Shown in pieces: positions 1 to 9,475 of a DNA stretch of 64,000 nucleotides. The position numbers were made by a program, and so were the translations under genes. Each line of letters opens with the position of its first letter. Position 1 is the first letter of the stretch. Below the pieces are notes generated by a model. It was not told the DNA's origin and did no database searches. It saw only the letters and a program-made list of their open reading frames with translations. The stretch comes from Cololabis saira (Eukaryota > Chordata > Actinopteri > Beloniformes > Belonidae): NCBI RefSeq assembly GCF_033807715.1, contig NC_084587.1, positions 18,885,017-18,949,016 of the forward strand, written 5' to 3'.

Positions 1-302
1 CTGATTCGTTTTGAAGAATCATGCAACTCTTCCTTCTTTTTGAAAAAAGACAGTAAATTCAGCTGTCTTTTTGACATGTTTGCGTTGCTCGCTGCTGGCT
101 CCCCAGATCCAGCAAATTTCCAAAGTTTTTTTGGTCAGGGGCGTGGTTTGCTGGCCCATCGTTTCATTGCATCAACAAATCTCCGACTCTTTCAAATTAC
201 GTTAAATCTTTATAAACAAAATGAAATGCTTGGGATTTGTTCTGTAAATGAATTTATGCATATTATTATTTTTTATACATAAAAAAAAAACTTTTTTATA
301 TT
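1..302. other. unassigned AT-rich DNA
   Basis: No domain, repeat end or splice-like structure is recognised here. Short open stretches exist but have low-complexity ends and no family resemblance. Confidence 0.3.
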
Positions 303-560
303 ATTATTGTTTTATATATACGAGAGGTGCCGGATCTGCCCAAATAAGTCCCGGAACGCAGGGAGGCCAAAATCGAGAGGTGCCGGATCTTGTTCCGGCA
401 GGATCCGGCACAAATTAACCCCTGGTTCGGCACGAAACTCCGTGTCCTCTCTATCCTGTCGGTCGGGCCCCTTAGCACTCGCCATGCTACACACATTCTT
501 GGGAATCTGGCTAGATAATGCACAGCCTCTCTCACGGCATACTGATGTAGTATAGTCAAA
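303..560. repeat. short GC-rich interspersed repeat with duplicated module
   Basis: The 17-base module CGAGAGGTGCCGGATCT occurs at 321-337 and again at 374-390, and the second copy is followed by a TTCCGGCAGGATCCGGCA self-complementary patch. This resembles DNA-transposon end sequence, but no flanking duplication could be defined. Short open frames across it on both strands are a by-product of GC content. Confidence 0.4.
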
Positions 561-639
561 GGTCAAAGCAAGAATTGGGTTTCTGTACGGAAATCATTCC
601 TTATTTACATCCGCTGCCAAACGTCTGATTGTTCAAATG

Positions 640-1053
640 ACCATCCCTCCATGATTTGATAACAGGGATACAATCTCCCATCATGCATGCAAAGGAACTC
701 TCCAAAAACTGGACACAATCTACAACTCCACAATTCGATTCGTCACAAATGCTCCATTCAGATTTCACCACTGTCAGCTTTACTGTCTGCTCAGATGGCC
801 CTCCTTAGATACTCGTAGTAATATTCATTGGTTCACTCTTATCCACAAAACTCTCCTTGGACACTTACCTCCGTATTTAAGCCAACTGCTGCATCCAGCA
901 ACTGCAGCCAAGTACAACGCTGGTCTTCACAATTTATCACGCTACAAATCCCCAAGTCTTGCTCCTGACAACTGTCCTTTTCATTTGCCGCATGATATCA
1001 CTAGAACTCACTGTAAAAACAAGCAGACTGAAACACTGAAACATTGTAAATAA
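640..1053 (+). pseudogene. LINE reverse transcriptase C-terminal fragment
   Basis: One frame (codons in register with 709) reads open to a TAA at 1051-1053 and encodes LDTIYNSTIRFVTNAP, then HHCQLYCLLRWPSLDTR, then HKTLLGHLPPYL. This matches the conserved region after the RT domain in fish non-LTR retrotransposons, where a line of LD.VYH.A.RF...HHC.LY...W.SL..RR is usual. The RT catalytic core is absent, so this is a 5'-truncated copy. About 50 bases downstream (1105-1195) lies a piece resembling the abundant fish repeat whose core reads like TTTCACCCACTGACAGC. The exact LINE clade is not certain. Confidence 0.65.
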
Positions 1054-1483
1054 GAATCGGTTCTGAATGTCCTTGCTTGGTTAGATGAACATAAATATAA
1101 AATGGAAAATAACTGGCAGCCTTTCCAGGATGTACCGCCACGTTTCACCCACTGACAGCCGGGATGGACTCAAACAAACTCCGATGACCCTGAATAACAT
1201 TATTGGTATATTGGTAATCAGTTGATGGATACACATTATTTTTAGGGACAGTTATAAATCGCTCAAGCAAATTTATATATACTGCTTCTGACTCTCCCAC
1301 TCCCCTACATAAACAGACCTTGATTAGGGTTCAATTACAGTTTTGATTGGATCCAGTCCTCTGTGATGTCTTCAATTACTCGATGAGTGTAGCTGGAGGC
1401 AGGAAGTTATGATAAAGAGGAAGATGCAGTGTGATTTCTGTTGGAAGGTATACGATTTTTTATATCTGCCTGAGAGGATTTTT

Positions 1484-1915
1484 TGTGGTGGTTGTGTGGC
1501 GGCTAATCTCTCATGTTCCTGGAGGCTACGGGAACCTTCCCAGCTGCGTCGAGGAGTGATTGGACTCACCTGCTCCCACTCCGCTAATCAACATGCCTAC
1601 TTGAAGCCTGCTGAGGCACCAGATTGTTCACAGACCTACCGTGGTACCAGTTGGCACCCGTTCACCCGAGTGGAAGCGCTTTTCATCACTGATTTCTAGT
1701 GAATTTCCTGTTTAGTTACTGTTGTTTTTTTTTTTCCATTCTTTTCCAGTGCCTACCATGCCCCCACAGCCCTGCACTCTCCAGACGTTTTAGTGTTTTT
1801 TGTGGACCTTGAGTACTAGTTGTGCTTCCTTCCTTTTGGACTGTTTCCTCATTGGAAATAAATCCTGATTCAAACCTCTTCCGCTCCTGGGTCTCCCCTC
1901 GCTCTACACACCACA
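1484..1915 (+). mobile_element. probable solo LTR, 432 bp
   Basis: The segment starts TGTGGTG and ends CACCACA, giving matched TG...CA termini. It is bordered by T-runs that could be a TTTT target duplication, although low complexity makes this weak. An AATAAA polyadenylation signal lies at 1857-1862, about 53 bases before the right end, as in the R/U5 part of a sense-strand LTR. No gag or pol lies on either side, so a recombined solo LTR is the simplest reading. An open stretch at 1409-1699 crosses the left border and is not a gene. Confidence 0.5.
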
Positions 1916-1925
1916 TTTTTATTGT

Positions 1926-2033
1926 TATTGTGCCACAAACGTTACTCGTGGTGTGCCACAAGGTTATGTTTTGGGATTAGTTTCATTGACTTGTCTTGAC
2001 ACTCAATAAGATGTTCTGGTACAATTTCTTCTT
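1926..2033 (+). pseudogene. L2-like RT remnant (GVPQG motif)
   Basis: Codons from 1938 read NVTRGVPQGYVLG, close to the ITCGVPQGSVLGP motif of L2-clade reverse transcriptases. The frame then loses resemblance and the expected FADD/YADD motif is missing. It is a decayed scrap between the LTR candidate and the hAT element. Confidence 0.45.
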
Positions 2034-2843
2034 CCAATACCAACACATTCATTTCTGTGAGAACGTTGAACTGAACCAGAGTTGTTCTATAAACGAGACA
2101 GCCCACTACGGTTGTGTTTCCTGTATCTGTGTCACGTGGGTTTCCCCACTGCCCCGCCCCTTTAGGAGACAGGAAGCAGGTCCTGAGTCTATTGAGTCCT
2201 ATGGGAAAAGTGAACGTGAGCACAGATTATTACCAATTCCTTCGCCCCATAGTAACCTAAGTAAATATGGGACCCATTTTTCAAAAGCCACAAACCTTCT
2301 GAACATTCTGACACCAAAATGGCAATTTTCAGACCGACAGATTAGGAGAAAATGAACTTTGTTTGAGACCTGTCTCTGTCTGAGCAACGCACTCTCGCGA
2401 GATTTGGCTCTCATAGCTCTGCTCAGAGTCATCTGTCACTGCAGAACTGCCAAAGTCGTTTTCCCATTGGATAAAATGAAGTTTAAAACTAAAATAAAAC
2501 TTGCTTCTTTGCTTAATAATACTGTTATTGTTATTATTGAAGTCTTTTTGGAAGGGAAAAAAAATATTAGACTGATCCGATGATCTTGTACTGGGTGGCG
2601 ACCACGCCCACTTAGGAGCATGGGCGTCAGTTTGATTTCAGAAGTGCTGGGGACATTTACCATAAACCTGAGTAAGGTTTGAAAAGTGCTGGGTACGAGC
2701 TACGCCCATTACTTCCGAATTGAGGTTTCATGATAAATAATAGGCATTGCATTAGATGATGCGTATTGACGCGATATTGTCCCCATATTGAAAGCCATCT
2801 GCGCGGTCTTATTTAGGTCGTCGGAAACATCATATACATATTG

Positions 2844-3096
2844 CAAGCCTTTTATTATTTTAATATTGCTGATCATGGCTTACAGTTTAAGAAAACTCAA
2901 ATATCCTATCTCAAAAAATTACAATATTCTGGGAATCTTAATCTTAAACTGTAAGCCATAATCAGCAATATTAAAATAATAAAAGGCTTGCAATATTTCA
3001 GTTGATTTGTAATGAATCCAGAATGTATGACATTTTTAGACTCCAGAAAAATAAAGGACTTTATCACAATATTCTAATTTTTCTGAGACAGTCCTG
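2844..3096. mobile_element. Tc1-like MITE fragment with internal inverted repeat
   Basis: About 50 bases at 2844-2894 and 2940-2991 are inverted copies of each other (GCAAGCCTTTTATTATTTTA and complement; GGCTTACAGTTTAAG and complement). The right end reads TCTGAGACAGTCCTG followed by TA at 3097-3098, as expected for a Tc1/mariner terminus at a TA target. The left end is not clear. Similar AATATTCTAATTTT-type sequence is very abundant in fish genomes. Confidence 0.5.
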
Positions 3097-3235
3097 TAAA
3101 CTTGTTTGTGTCGTTGTGCTGAACCACTTGGGAATATCCATGGTTACTTTGTGTTAACGGAGCAGCAGAGAGAGAGCAGAGTCTTGCTGCTGCAGGAAAC
3201 TGCGCGCTGGAAGCAGATGAGTGACGGACACTGGT

Positions 3236-3369
3236 TGATTTATGGTTCCGCGTTGCACCAACGCAGTGCTTACGGCGTAGGATACGCAGGGATGCGAACG
3301 TACGGTACGCGACGCTGCGTAACCTACGCCGTAGGCTACGCCGTCGATTTAACGCGGAACCATAAATCA
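3236..3369. mobile_element. 134-bp palindromic MITE
   Basis: The arms TGATTTATGGTTCCGCGTT and AACGCGGAACCATAAATCA are perfect inverted ends. The interior is a run of CTACGCCGTAGG-type self-complementary modules that would fold into a long GC-rich hairpin. It lies inside the hAT-type element at 2619-3835. The pattern fits fish MITEs driven by a PIF/Harbinger-like transposase, but no target duplication was defined. Confidence 0.7.
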
Positions 3370-4258
3370 GGCGCATTTGTCAGTTTTTTCAGACTTTTCG
3401 TTTTTTCAACTGAGCATGAAGACACATAAAATGAGGGTTCAATGCATGCTTATGCACCTCGTAGAACCGGGCCTGCGGAACGCAACTTTTAATTCCCAAT
3501 TCCCAACTCCTACCTGGAGGTGAAGCCCGAGTCCTCCCCGCAGCGCTGTCTGTCACACACACATACAGATCTGGCACAGACGCAGCAGGTCCTGTTGTCC
3601 CGCCACTAAGATTTTGCTGGCCTTAATTTTTCCTGTTTTATTTTGTTATTATTGATCAATTTAGTGTTGATGTGTGTGTGACAGACGTGTGTATGGGGCG
3701 TTAATGAAAATACGGGACAAATCGCGTCTTACTTAATTTTTTTTTTTTTTTTTTTAAGTGGTGGGGACAAATCTGCTCGTCAGATAAAGTGGTGGGGACG
3801 CGTCCCCACCGTCCCCGGCGTAAATGACGCGCCTGCTTAGGAGACAGGAAGTGGATACCATTTCATACCATTGGCAGTAACGGTAATGCGCTATCTTCTG
3901 TATAGAGTATCTTTGACTAAACGCAACATATTTGCAAATAAAGAACTTGCACGTGAACTTGTTCATTCTGCAGATCGGGAACTGGAATTTGAACTGTTCA
4001 GATTATGTGAGTTTCAGCTCCACTGTTTAGGTCCAATTATTACCGAATACATTCCACCACATTTAAAATACTGGACGAGACGACGTCTTCACAATACATT
4101 ACCCACAATGCAGTGCACACTATCCTACCACGGGGCACCATCTTCATGGCAACGGCGGCCCGAGCCCGGTGCATATTTACATGACCAGTGGAGAGAGAGA
4201 CGTTGCAGACGCAGCGTCAGCGAGCCGTCAGATGATGATCCTTATCATTATCTGCAGG

Positions 4259-4440
4259 AATTTTACACATCGTCTCCCAAAGAGTCAGACGGTAAAAATC
4301 TAACCTTTCTGTGATAATTATATCCACCTGAGAAAACAAGTCAGAGTGTCTGCCTCGTCAACTTCACATTTGAAACGTCACGTGGAGTTAAAGCATCCAT
4401 CCAGTGTGAGAAAATATCTGCAAGTCCTTGACAATCAAAC
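4259..4440 (+). pseudogene. BED zinc-finger exon of a hAT transposase, broken
   Basis: The frame containing codon 4358 encodes SASSTSHLKRHVELKHPSS and then VRKYLQVLDNQ; HLKRH...KH is the histidine half of a BED finger. The cysteine half is destroyed in this copy, where TGTGATAATTATATCC replaces the TGTGCAAATTATGTCC seen in the minus-strand copy near 25.28 kb (a C-x2-C pair). A TGA follows at 4446-4448. In the family the finger docks transposase on DNA at the element ends. The copies at 25.2 and 32.6 kb are also defective. Confidence 0.65.
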
Positions 4441-4539
4441 AAAGTGATCAGGAAAGACCAAGAAGACCCAAATGAGCCCAGTCCCCCTGCTGCAGCCTTC
4501 AGGGTTGATTTACCTGCAGCAGGGAGACACACTGATAAT

Positions 4540-4932
4540 TACGGAAGAGTATTAGGGCCAGGAGGAAAATAAAAATAATATTTAAGAGAAGGAAGATTGT
4601 TTTTTCATTATGCACTTCGAGAAAAGTTGAAATGCCGAGAAAAAAGTCGAAAAAGTCGAGATTAATTTTGAAGAACAATTTTGAGAAAAAAGTCGAAATG
4701 TTGAGATAAAAAGTAAAAATTTCGTTAATAAAGTTGAAATGTTGAGGAAAAAAAGGCGAAATTTCGACTTTATTCACGAAATTTCGACTTTATTCTTGAA
4801 ATTGTATTTCAACATTAATCTCGACATTTTGACTTTTTCTTCGATATTTCAACTTTTTTCTCGACTGCACAATAAAAGAAAATCTTCCCCTCTCAAATAT
4901 TTTTCTCCTCATAGCCCTGATACTCTTCCGTA
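4540..4932. mobile_element. 393-bp foldback MITE inserted in hAT copy 1
   Basis: The ends are TACGGAAGAGTATTAGGGC and, complemented, TACGGAAGAGTATCAGGGC. The flanks GATAAT (4534-4539) and GATAAT (4933-4938) form a 6-bp duplication, and the homologous hAT sequence near 32.5 kb has a single CACTGATAATGAAC-type site, which confirms the empty site. The interior is made of AAAGTCGAAAT repeats on one side and their complements on the other, so the whole element can fold back. Short open frames in it are products of the A/T repeats. Confidence 0.8.
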
Positions 4933-5195
4933 GATAATGGACCACATTGTTGGAGATTTACAGCCTCTGAGGAAAGTTCAAAATCCACCAGGACAAAACA
5001 TGATTGTATACAGGGAACATTTTTAGGATCGGGGGGCATTTCATTCCTACTTCTCACCTAAAAATATTGAAATTAACTAAATTTGAACTAGTTCAAAGAG
5101 AAAATTGTGAACTATGAACATGAACTATTCATTTTTAAACTATGTGAACTGAACTTTGAACTAGATCATGAGAAGTAGGAACTTGCACAACACTG

Positions 5196-5840
5196 CTGAT
5201 ACCTGGGTTTTGGATGTTTGCCGACAACAGATCCGATTTATATTTTAACATGAATGTCTGAGGATCTGTCGGATGCCTGCTCCCTTCAAAGTTGAAACAG
5301 TTGAAACACCTGTGATGTCAATTTGCTTTAAACAACTTCTTATGAGGCGTAAAGAATATGTTCACACACCCAATAGAAACAAGAAAAACCCCACATACGC
5401 ATAGGTCATGCCCAGGCACGCTTTCTCCTATACAAACCGCTGTTCAAAAAGAAATGTGGAATATCCAGTTATAATGTACACAAATCACAATTCTATAGAC
5501 CATGTGTTAAGTTTGTTTTTTAAGCAATTTAAACCCCTGAAGTTTAAACTATATGACACAAAACAAACACTCCTGTTTTGTTTGTGGCAGAGTTTCAGCC
5601 TGATCGCTCTTATAAGGCTTTTGCACTCCTGTATGTTTGCTTTACTCTTGAGGCTGGTTAGTGCTTGTTTGGATAATTTGGGAGACGCTTGGATCCTCCT
5701 TCTCCCCGTCCAGAGCAGTGGAGGAGGTTCAGGTGTCTTCTTTGGAAGCCTCCCCAGAGATATTTTTTCAGCCCAACCAGGAGGAGACCTGGCAGGACTG
5801 GGTCTTTTCTAAATTTTATAAGAATCATAAGAACTCACAA
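5196..5840. other. unassigned, 645 bp
   Basis: Nothing is firmly recognised. A stretch at 5661-5830 is open in more than one frame and contains AVEEVQVSSLEASPE, which may be a decayed repeat-derived coding piece, but I know no family for it. Confidence 0.3.
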
Positions 5841-5901
5841 GAATACAGGGTCTGCATTGACGTCACTTCCCCCCTGGACCACGCCCCCTTACTCGAACTG
5901 A

Positions 5902-6177
5902 GTGGCAAAAATGGCTGCAACTATTAGGGGAAACTGCGGAGAAGACGGGATAACAGCCGATTATCGGCTTAAATTAAAGCCAGTTGGAGTTGACAGTGAC
6001 CCGTACAGTTATCCGAAGAACCAGTGGTCCATGGACATTAATATTTGGCCACGAATTGAGTTTCCTGATATTTATATGTACTTAATTTCTACGCCGGGGA
6101 GCAAAGCTTGAAGGCATACAAAATTCTTGAAGGCAGGATTTGTTGGCGAAATTAAAGTGATGAGAACACTGAACTTT
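5902..6177 (+). pseudogene. N-terminal fragment of a transposon YqaJ-family protein
   Basis: The frame starts ATG at 5902 (MAKMAATIRGNCG) and contains DSDPYSYPKNQW followed by WPRIEFPDIYMYLI. Fish transposon-derived YqaJ/SWIM-type proteins carry the same D-P-Y...W...P.I.FPDI..YL pattern near their N-terminus. A TGA stops it at 6109-6111, but the same frame continues with LKAGFVGEIKVM, the next conserved block of that family, so the break is within the domain. The nuclease domain is absent. The start lies about 60 bases inside the transposon's left end. Confidence 0.55.
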
Positions 6178-6196
6178 ATGATTTAACCGTTTAACG

Positions 6197-6399
6197 TTAG
6201 CTACCCAAAAATCCAACATTAACTGATACAAAATGGGAGCCGCAAATCCACGTTTCGGTGCCTGGAATCCAGTTGTTTCTGCGAATTGCAGCGATCCATT
6301 TGTCTCTCTTAAGCTTATTTTTCGGCAGTCTGTAAAACAATAACTCCGATTTCTTGCTAAATCTATGAGCACAGTCGATCACACAAAGCTCTTTACCAT
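6197..6399 (-). pseudogene. THAP zinc-finger exon, frameshifted near the start
   Basis: On the minus strand an ATG at 6399-6397 is followed, after an apparent one-base deletion, by KELCVIDCAHRFSKKSELL, then FYRLPKNKLKRDKWIAAI and ETWICGSHFVS. This is the first part of a C2CH THAP domain: two cysteines in CVIDC, the invariant tryptophan in DKWI, and the CGSH cysteine and histidine. THAP domains bind DNA and are typical of transposases and their host derivatives. The frame ends at a stop just after HFVS, where THAP exons often end at a donor site, but the GTTAAT here is only a weak donor. Confidence 0.7.
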
Positions 6400-6839
6400 T
6401 TTAGATGTTTTCCAGTGCTCAAACTAAAAGTCTACGCTGCCACTCAGTCTTTCTGCCACTGGTGGGCGTAACCCGCTGTGAAGTCGCATCTCTATTCCTC
6501 GTGAAGAAACGTTTTTTAAAACTGTGTAAGCCCTCCAGTAAGGGATGTTAGAAATATGTGAAGTGTAACATCATATTTCTTTTTTTTTTTTTTTAATATA
6601 TCAAAAAACATGCAGACTCCACACATAAAGGCCCTTTGGCCAACCCCACCCAGGGTGTGGGTGCTGAGGTCATGGGGAAGGACACACGCCCTCCGCACCC
6701 ACAGCGTCCCCGGCGACATATCTGTCATCAAAAACATGACAGAACATAGAAAAAGACTTGTAATTCCCAGTAATGAAAGTAAAGGAGTTAAAATGGTTTA
6801 TTTTAACACAGTGAATCTGTTTATTTTCAAGGTTTACAT

Positions 6840-7200
6840 AAGAGCCGGTACCTCCCTTGTTGAACTTAATCTTTATGTAATTATTGAAGCAAACACTTGC
6901 AATGAAGAAGTGGAGGATCAGTTCCATTTATTTTTTTATTGCCCACATGTAGCCAGACTGTGTTTAGATATTCAAAACTGGCTAAGAAACCATAAATATT
7001 ACATTTGAATTCACATCGCTAAATATTTTGTTGAGAAAATTGCCCACAGATTGTAAATACAATTATTCTTTTGGGGAAAATATTTATATTTAAGGCTCAA
7101 TCAAAAAGGAATTTGAAATGTATTTATTTTTTCTAAATAAAGTGTGAAGCCAATTTCTTTTGGAAAAAATCATCAAAAAGTGAGATAAATCATGACAAAG
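6840..7200 (+). pseudogene. LINE (L1/Tx1-like) 3' coding end
   Basis: A frame ending at TGA 7006-7008 encodes CNEEVEDQFHLFFYCPHV then IQNWLRNHK, matching the C-terminal Cys/His motif of L1/Tx1-type ORF2 (C...E...HLF..C..V...W). A second frame after about 7045 gives further resemblance (LLGKIFIFKAQSK), so the end is frameshifted. The upstream RT core is missing. An AT-rich tail follows to about 7260. Confidence 0.5.
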
Positions 7201-7317
7201 TAGAAATGCATAACAGAAAATGGAAAAAACAAAATGTATAATTATAATATTTACATCCTTTTTCTTTTTGGTCCTGATTAGGTTTTTTTTTTTTTTTTTT
7301 TGTCAGGTTTTAGTTTA

Positions 7318-7790
7318 GTTTTTTGTCTGTTTGTGTCATGACCCGATCTATGTTTTAGTTCTTGTATTGACTTCTCCTCTCGTTTCAGAGTCCCCTCCCC
7401 TTGTGTGGTTTCCTCCGTCTCCTTGATTGTCTGCTCCCGCCCTCATTACTTTCACCTGTTCTGGGTTTGTACATATAGTCCCTGTATTTCCCCTGTTTGT
7501 TGCCAGTGCTTCTTTTTGTCCCTGTGCATTTACTCATAACCTTTAACGCTCTTTAGTTGTTTTTCTAGTTTCTTGGTTTTGACCCCTGCATGTGTACTGG
7601 CTGACCTTGCTTTTTTCCTGATCCCTGTCTGATTAGTTTACCTCGCTGACGGATTACATGTGCAGCAAACCTGTTTTCTCCAGTAAAGACTGTTACCTTG
7701 CCTAATGCTGTGTTTGAGTCGTGCCATTGGGTCCAGACTATTTCAGCTACACCCTCAGCGTGATAGTTGGTCCTCTGGTTAGTGATTTTT
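7318..7790 (+). repeat. LTR-like C/T-rich interspersed repeat
   Basis: Long pyrimidine-rich sequence beginning near TGTCATGACCC (7335) with CTCC/GTTTG modules and TTTGTACATATAGTCCCTG, followed by CCAGTAAAGACTGTTACC. This composition is typical of fish retroelement LTRs or their derivatives. I could not find matching ends or a target duplication, so the borders are approximate. Confidence 0.35.
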
Positions 7791-8783
7791 CAGTGTACAT
7801 GGTATATCTTGGTATGTTATTGCCTGTTTCCATTAAATTTTAATACAATTATTTTTACTTGATATTGAAGTTGTTTTGCGAAGGGTTTCACTCACTTCTG
7901 CTTCTGGGACAACTTGTTCATGCCTGGCTGCAGAAAAAGACCCGTGCAGCAGACTGGACGTTTCAGCTCAGCTGTCCGAGGTGACGTCACAGTGACATTT
8001 ATCACAGTCGACGGTACTTTTTTCTCAGACGCTGGAAAAATCATGTCTCACTGATGTCTTATGTCTCATCTCCACTTATTTCCGTGCACTCAGGCGATAG
8101 ATGAGGAATTTCATTCTTTCCTATGAGAACCTCTACGACCTTTGACATACTTGCAAAACTCCTCCTTCCACTGCTTTTTTTTTTTCTAAGGTTATTTGCT
8201 TAAAGTGCACGGAGAGTTTTTAACTCATGCGTCGGATATTGCTGGGGGGGCTGTTGGAGCTGCCGAGGCTGAATCAAAGCCGAGCAGAGCTCCAGTGGGA
8301 CCTACGGTGGGTTGGTAAGACCACTGTACTCAGACAAGACTTTTACACTTTAGGTTAGAATTTAAAACTAGATAACCACAATATAAATGCATTCGGTTGA
8401 ACTTTTTGATGGTCACTGAAAACATTAACTTGAATCCCCTTAAAAATGCCATCACAACTCAATTGACGGAGGAGGTCTGGGAATGCGCTGTAGGTAGGAT
8501 ACAGTCTAAAACTTCTTGTGCTCGTCTTGGACTTATCCAATTTAAAGTTTAACACAGGGTCCATTTTTCCAAGTCAAGGCTTTCTTAAATATATCCAGAA
8601 GTAGAAGACACATGTGATAAGTGCCATGGCTCTCCCTGTCACCTTAGCTATATGTTTTTTTCTTTGCCTTGAGCAGAATCGTTTTTGGACTGGCTATTTT
8701 TCCATTATGTCCACACTGTCGTCTCAGAACTTGGGCCCCGAACGAAAAGAATCAAAAATGGGACACATTTCCACATGGGACAC
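7791..8783. other. unassigned, about 1 kb
   Basis: No recognisable domain or repeat end. A palindrome-like GACGTCACAGTGAC at about 7981 and a purine/pyrimidine mix near 8240 carry no further context. Confidence 0.3.
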
Positions 8784-9475
8784 TTTCAGTGTCCCATGTG
8801 GAAATAAAAACCCTCCTCAAAACTTGGTGCAGTTGTGGCTAAATCTCTGTTCATATAAATCAAAGTTCAAAGAACATATATCTCTATCCGCATTCATGAA
8901 AAGAGCAAGTGATAGCTGCCCGACTAGCGTGCAGTACTTGAATTCACCAAGTCGGTTAATTTCTTTCCTCTCTGACAAATGTAGGCACTAAATGTTGTTG
9001 GTTTGTAGCAACCGCCTTCTTTGATAGACGTATCCTCTTCCTCTGGCGACCTATGAACCACTTTATAAGAGTTAGCTGTCTCATAGTCTGTCCACTGATT
9101 GTCAATAATCGGGGGGCTCTGCTGGCCTTTCTGAACGCATTAGTAACAATTCACTTTACTTTTATCTATTTAAGGTTTATTTAGGGTTTGGCTTGAAAAC
9201 AGAGCCATCTACTGGGCCGTCCCGGGTCTGCAGTCTGACCTTGTAGTCCGACAGCAGCAGACGACGGTTGAGAAGGCGGTTTTATCAGCTCCTCGTGGTG
9301 TATTTATGGGCCTGCTATCTCCAGGGGTTACAGGAAACGCAAATACTACTGGGAAGTATTAGACAAGTAGTTCTTGAGAAGCCTCTTCTTCCCCATAATG
9401 ACCGTGATTTAATTTTCAGATGTGACTTATTGTTCTGTCCACAGCGATGAACTAGAAGGCTCGACGTAGGTGCAG
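8784..9475 (+). repeat. block X, copy 1
   Basis: Begins near GTGTCCCATGTGGAAATAAA and ends near CACAGCGATGAACTAGAAGG. It recurs directly at 14300-15012 and inverted at 20345-21115. Frames such as one coding for LSAFMKRASDSCPTS recur because the DNA does; no family is recognised. After 9475 this copy runs straight into the inverted composite unit, whereas copy 2 diverges to unrelated sequence. Confidence 0.75.

Larger units (their letters stand above)
2619..3835. mobile_element. hAT-type non-autonomous element nested in the TIR element
   Basis: The perfect 8-bp direct repeat CTTAGGAG lies at 2611-2618 and 3836-3843. The ends CATGGGCGTCAGTTT and, complemented, CAGGCGCGTCATTTA are hAT-like imperfect terminal repeats. 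The copy at 28102-28649 has the uninterrupted CCATTTAGGAGACAGG-type sequence here, so the empty site is known. The interior carries a palindromic MITE (3236-3369) and a Tc1-like fragment (about 2844-3096). A T-run at about 3739-3755 precedes the GC-rich right end. No transposase reading frame is present. Confidence 0.75.
2077..3915. mobile_element. TIR DNA transposon (copy 1) with 7-bp target duplication
   Basis: The ends are CAGAGTTGTTCTATAAACG and, complemented, CAAAGATACTCTATACAGA, an imperfect terminal repeat. The flanks are ACTGAAC (2070-2076) and ACTAAAC (3916-3922), a 7-bp duplication with one change. The same family occurs at 28102-28649 with a perfect ATAAAAC duplication. It sits inside hAT copy 1 and is itself interrupted by 2619-3835. 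No coding capacity is seen, so it is non-autonomous. A 7-bp duplication is unusual for hAT (8) and closer to P-type elements, so the superfamily is left open. Confidence 0.7.
2034..5195 (+). mobile_element. hAT-family element (copy 1), multiply interrupted
   Basis: The right end at 5195 is CTTGCACAACACTG, the complement of the CAGTGTTGTGCAAG end of the related copy at 25119-25789. The left part (2041-2076) matches the inner side of that copy's other end (CATTTCTGTGAGAACG). Joining across 2077-3915 restores the continuous sequence seen at 25.7 and 33.1 kb, and joining across 4540-4932 restores the one at 32.5 kb, so both intervals are later insertions. The extreme left terminus is degenerate. 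The element once encoded a BED-finger transposase read on the plus strand. Assignment to hAT rests on the end sequence and the BED finger; no catalytic domain is left. Confidence 0.7.
5841..6497. mobile_element. internally deleted two-gene transposon (ISL2EU-like)
   Basis: The ends are GAATACAGGGTCTGCATTGA and, complemented, GAATAGAGATGCGACTTCAC, which align as imperfect terminal repeats around TGC...GAC.TCAC. Close inside the left end starts a plus-strand frame like the N-terminus of fish YqaJ-domain proteins. Inside the right end starts a minus-strand THAP domain. The two frames point toward each other and nearly meet, as expected if the centre of an element with two convergent genes was deleted. 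Elements carrying a YqaJ-type exonuclease alongside a transposase are known as ISL2EU; I infer that affiliation, and no target duplication was defined. Confidence 0.55.
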
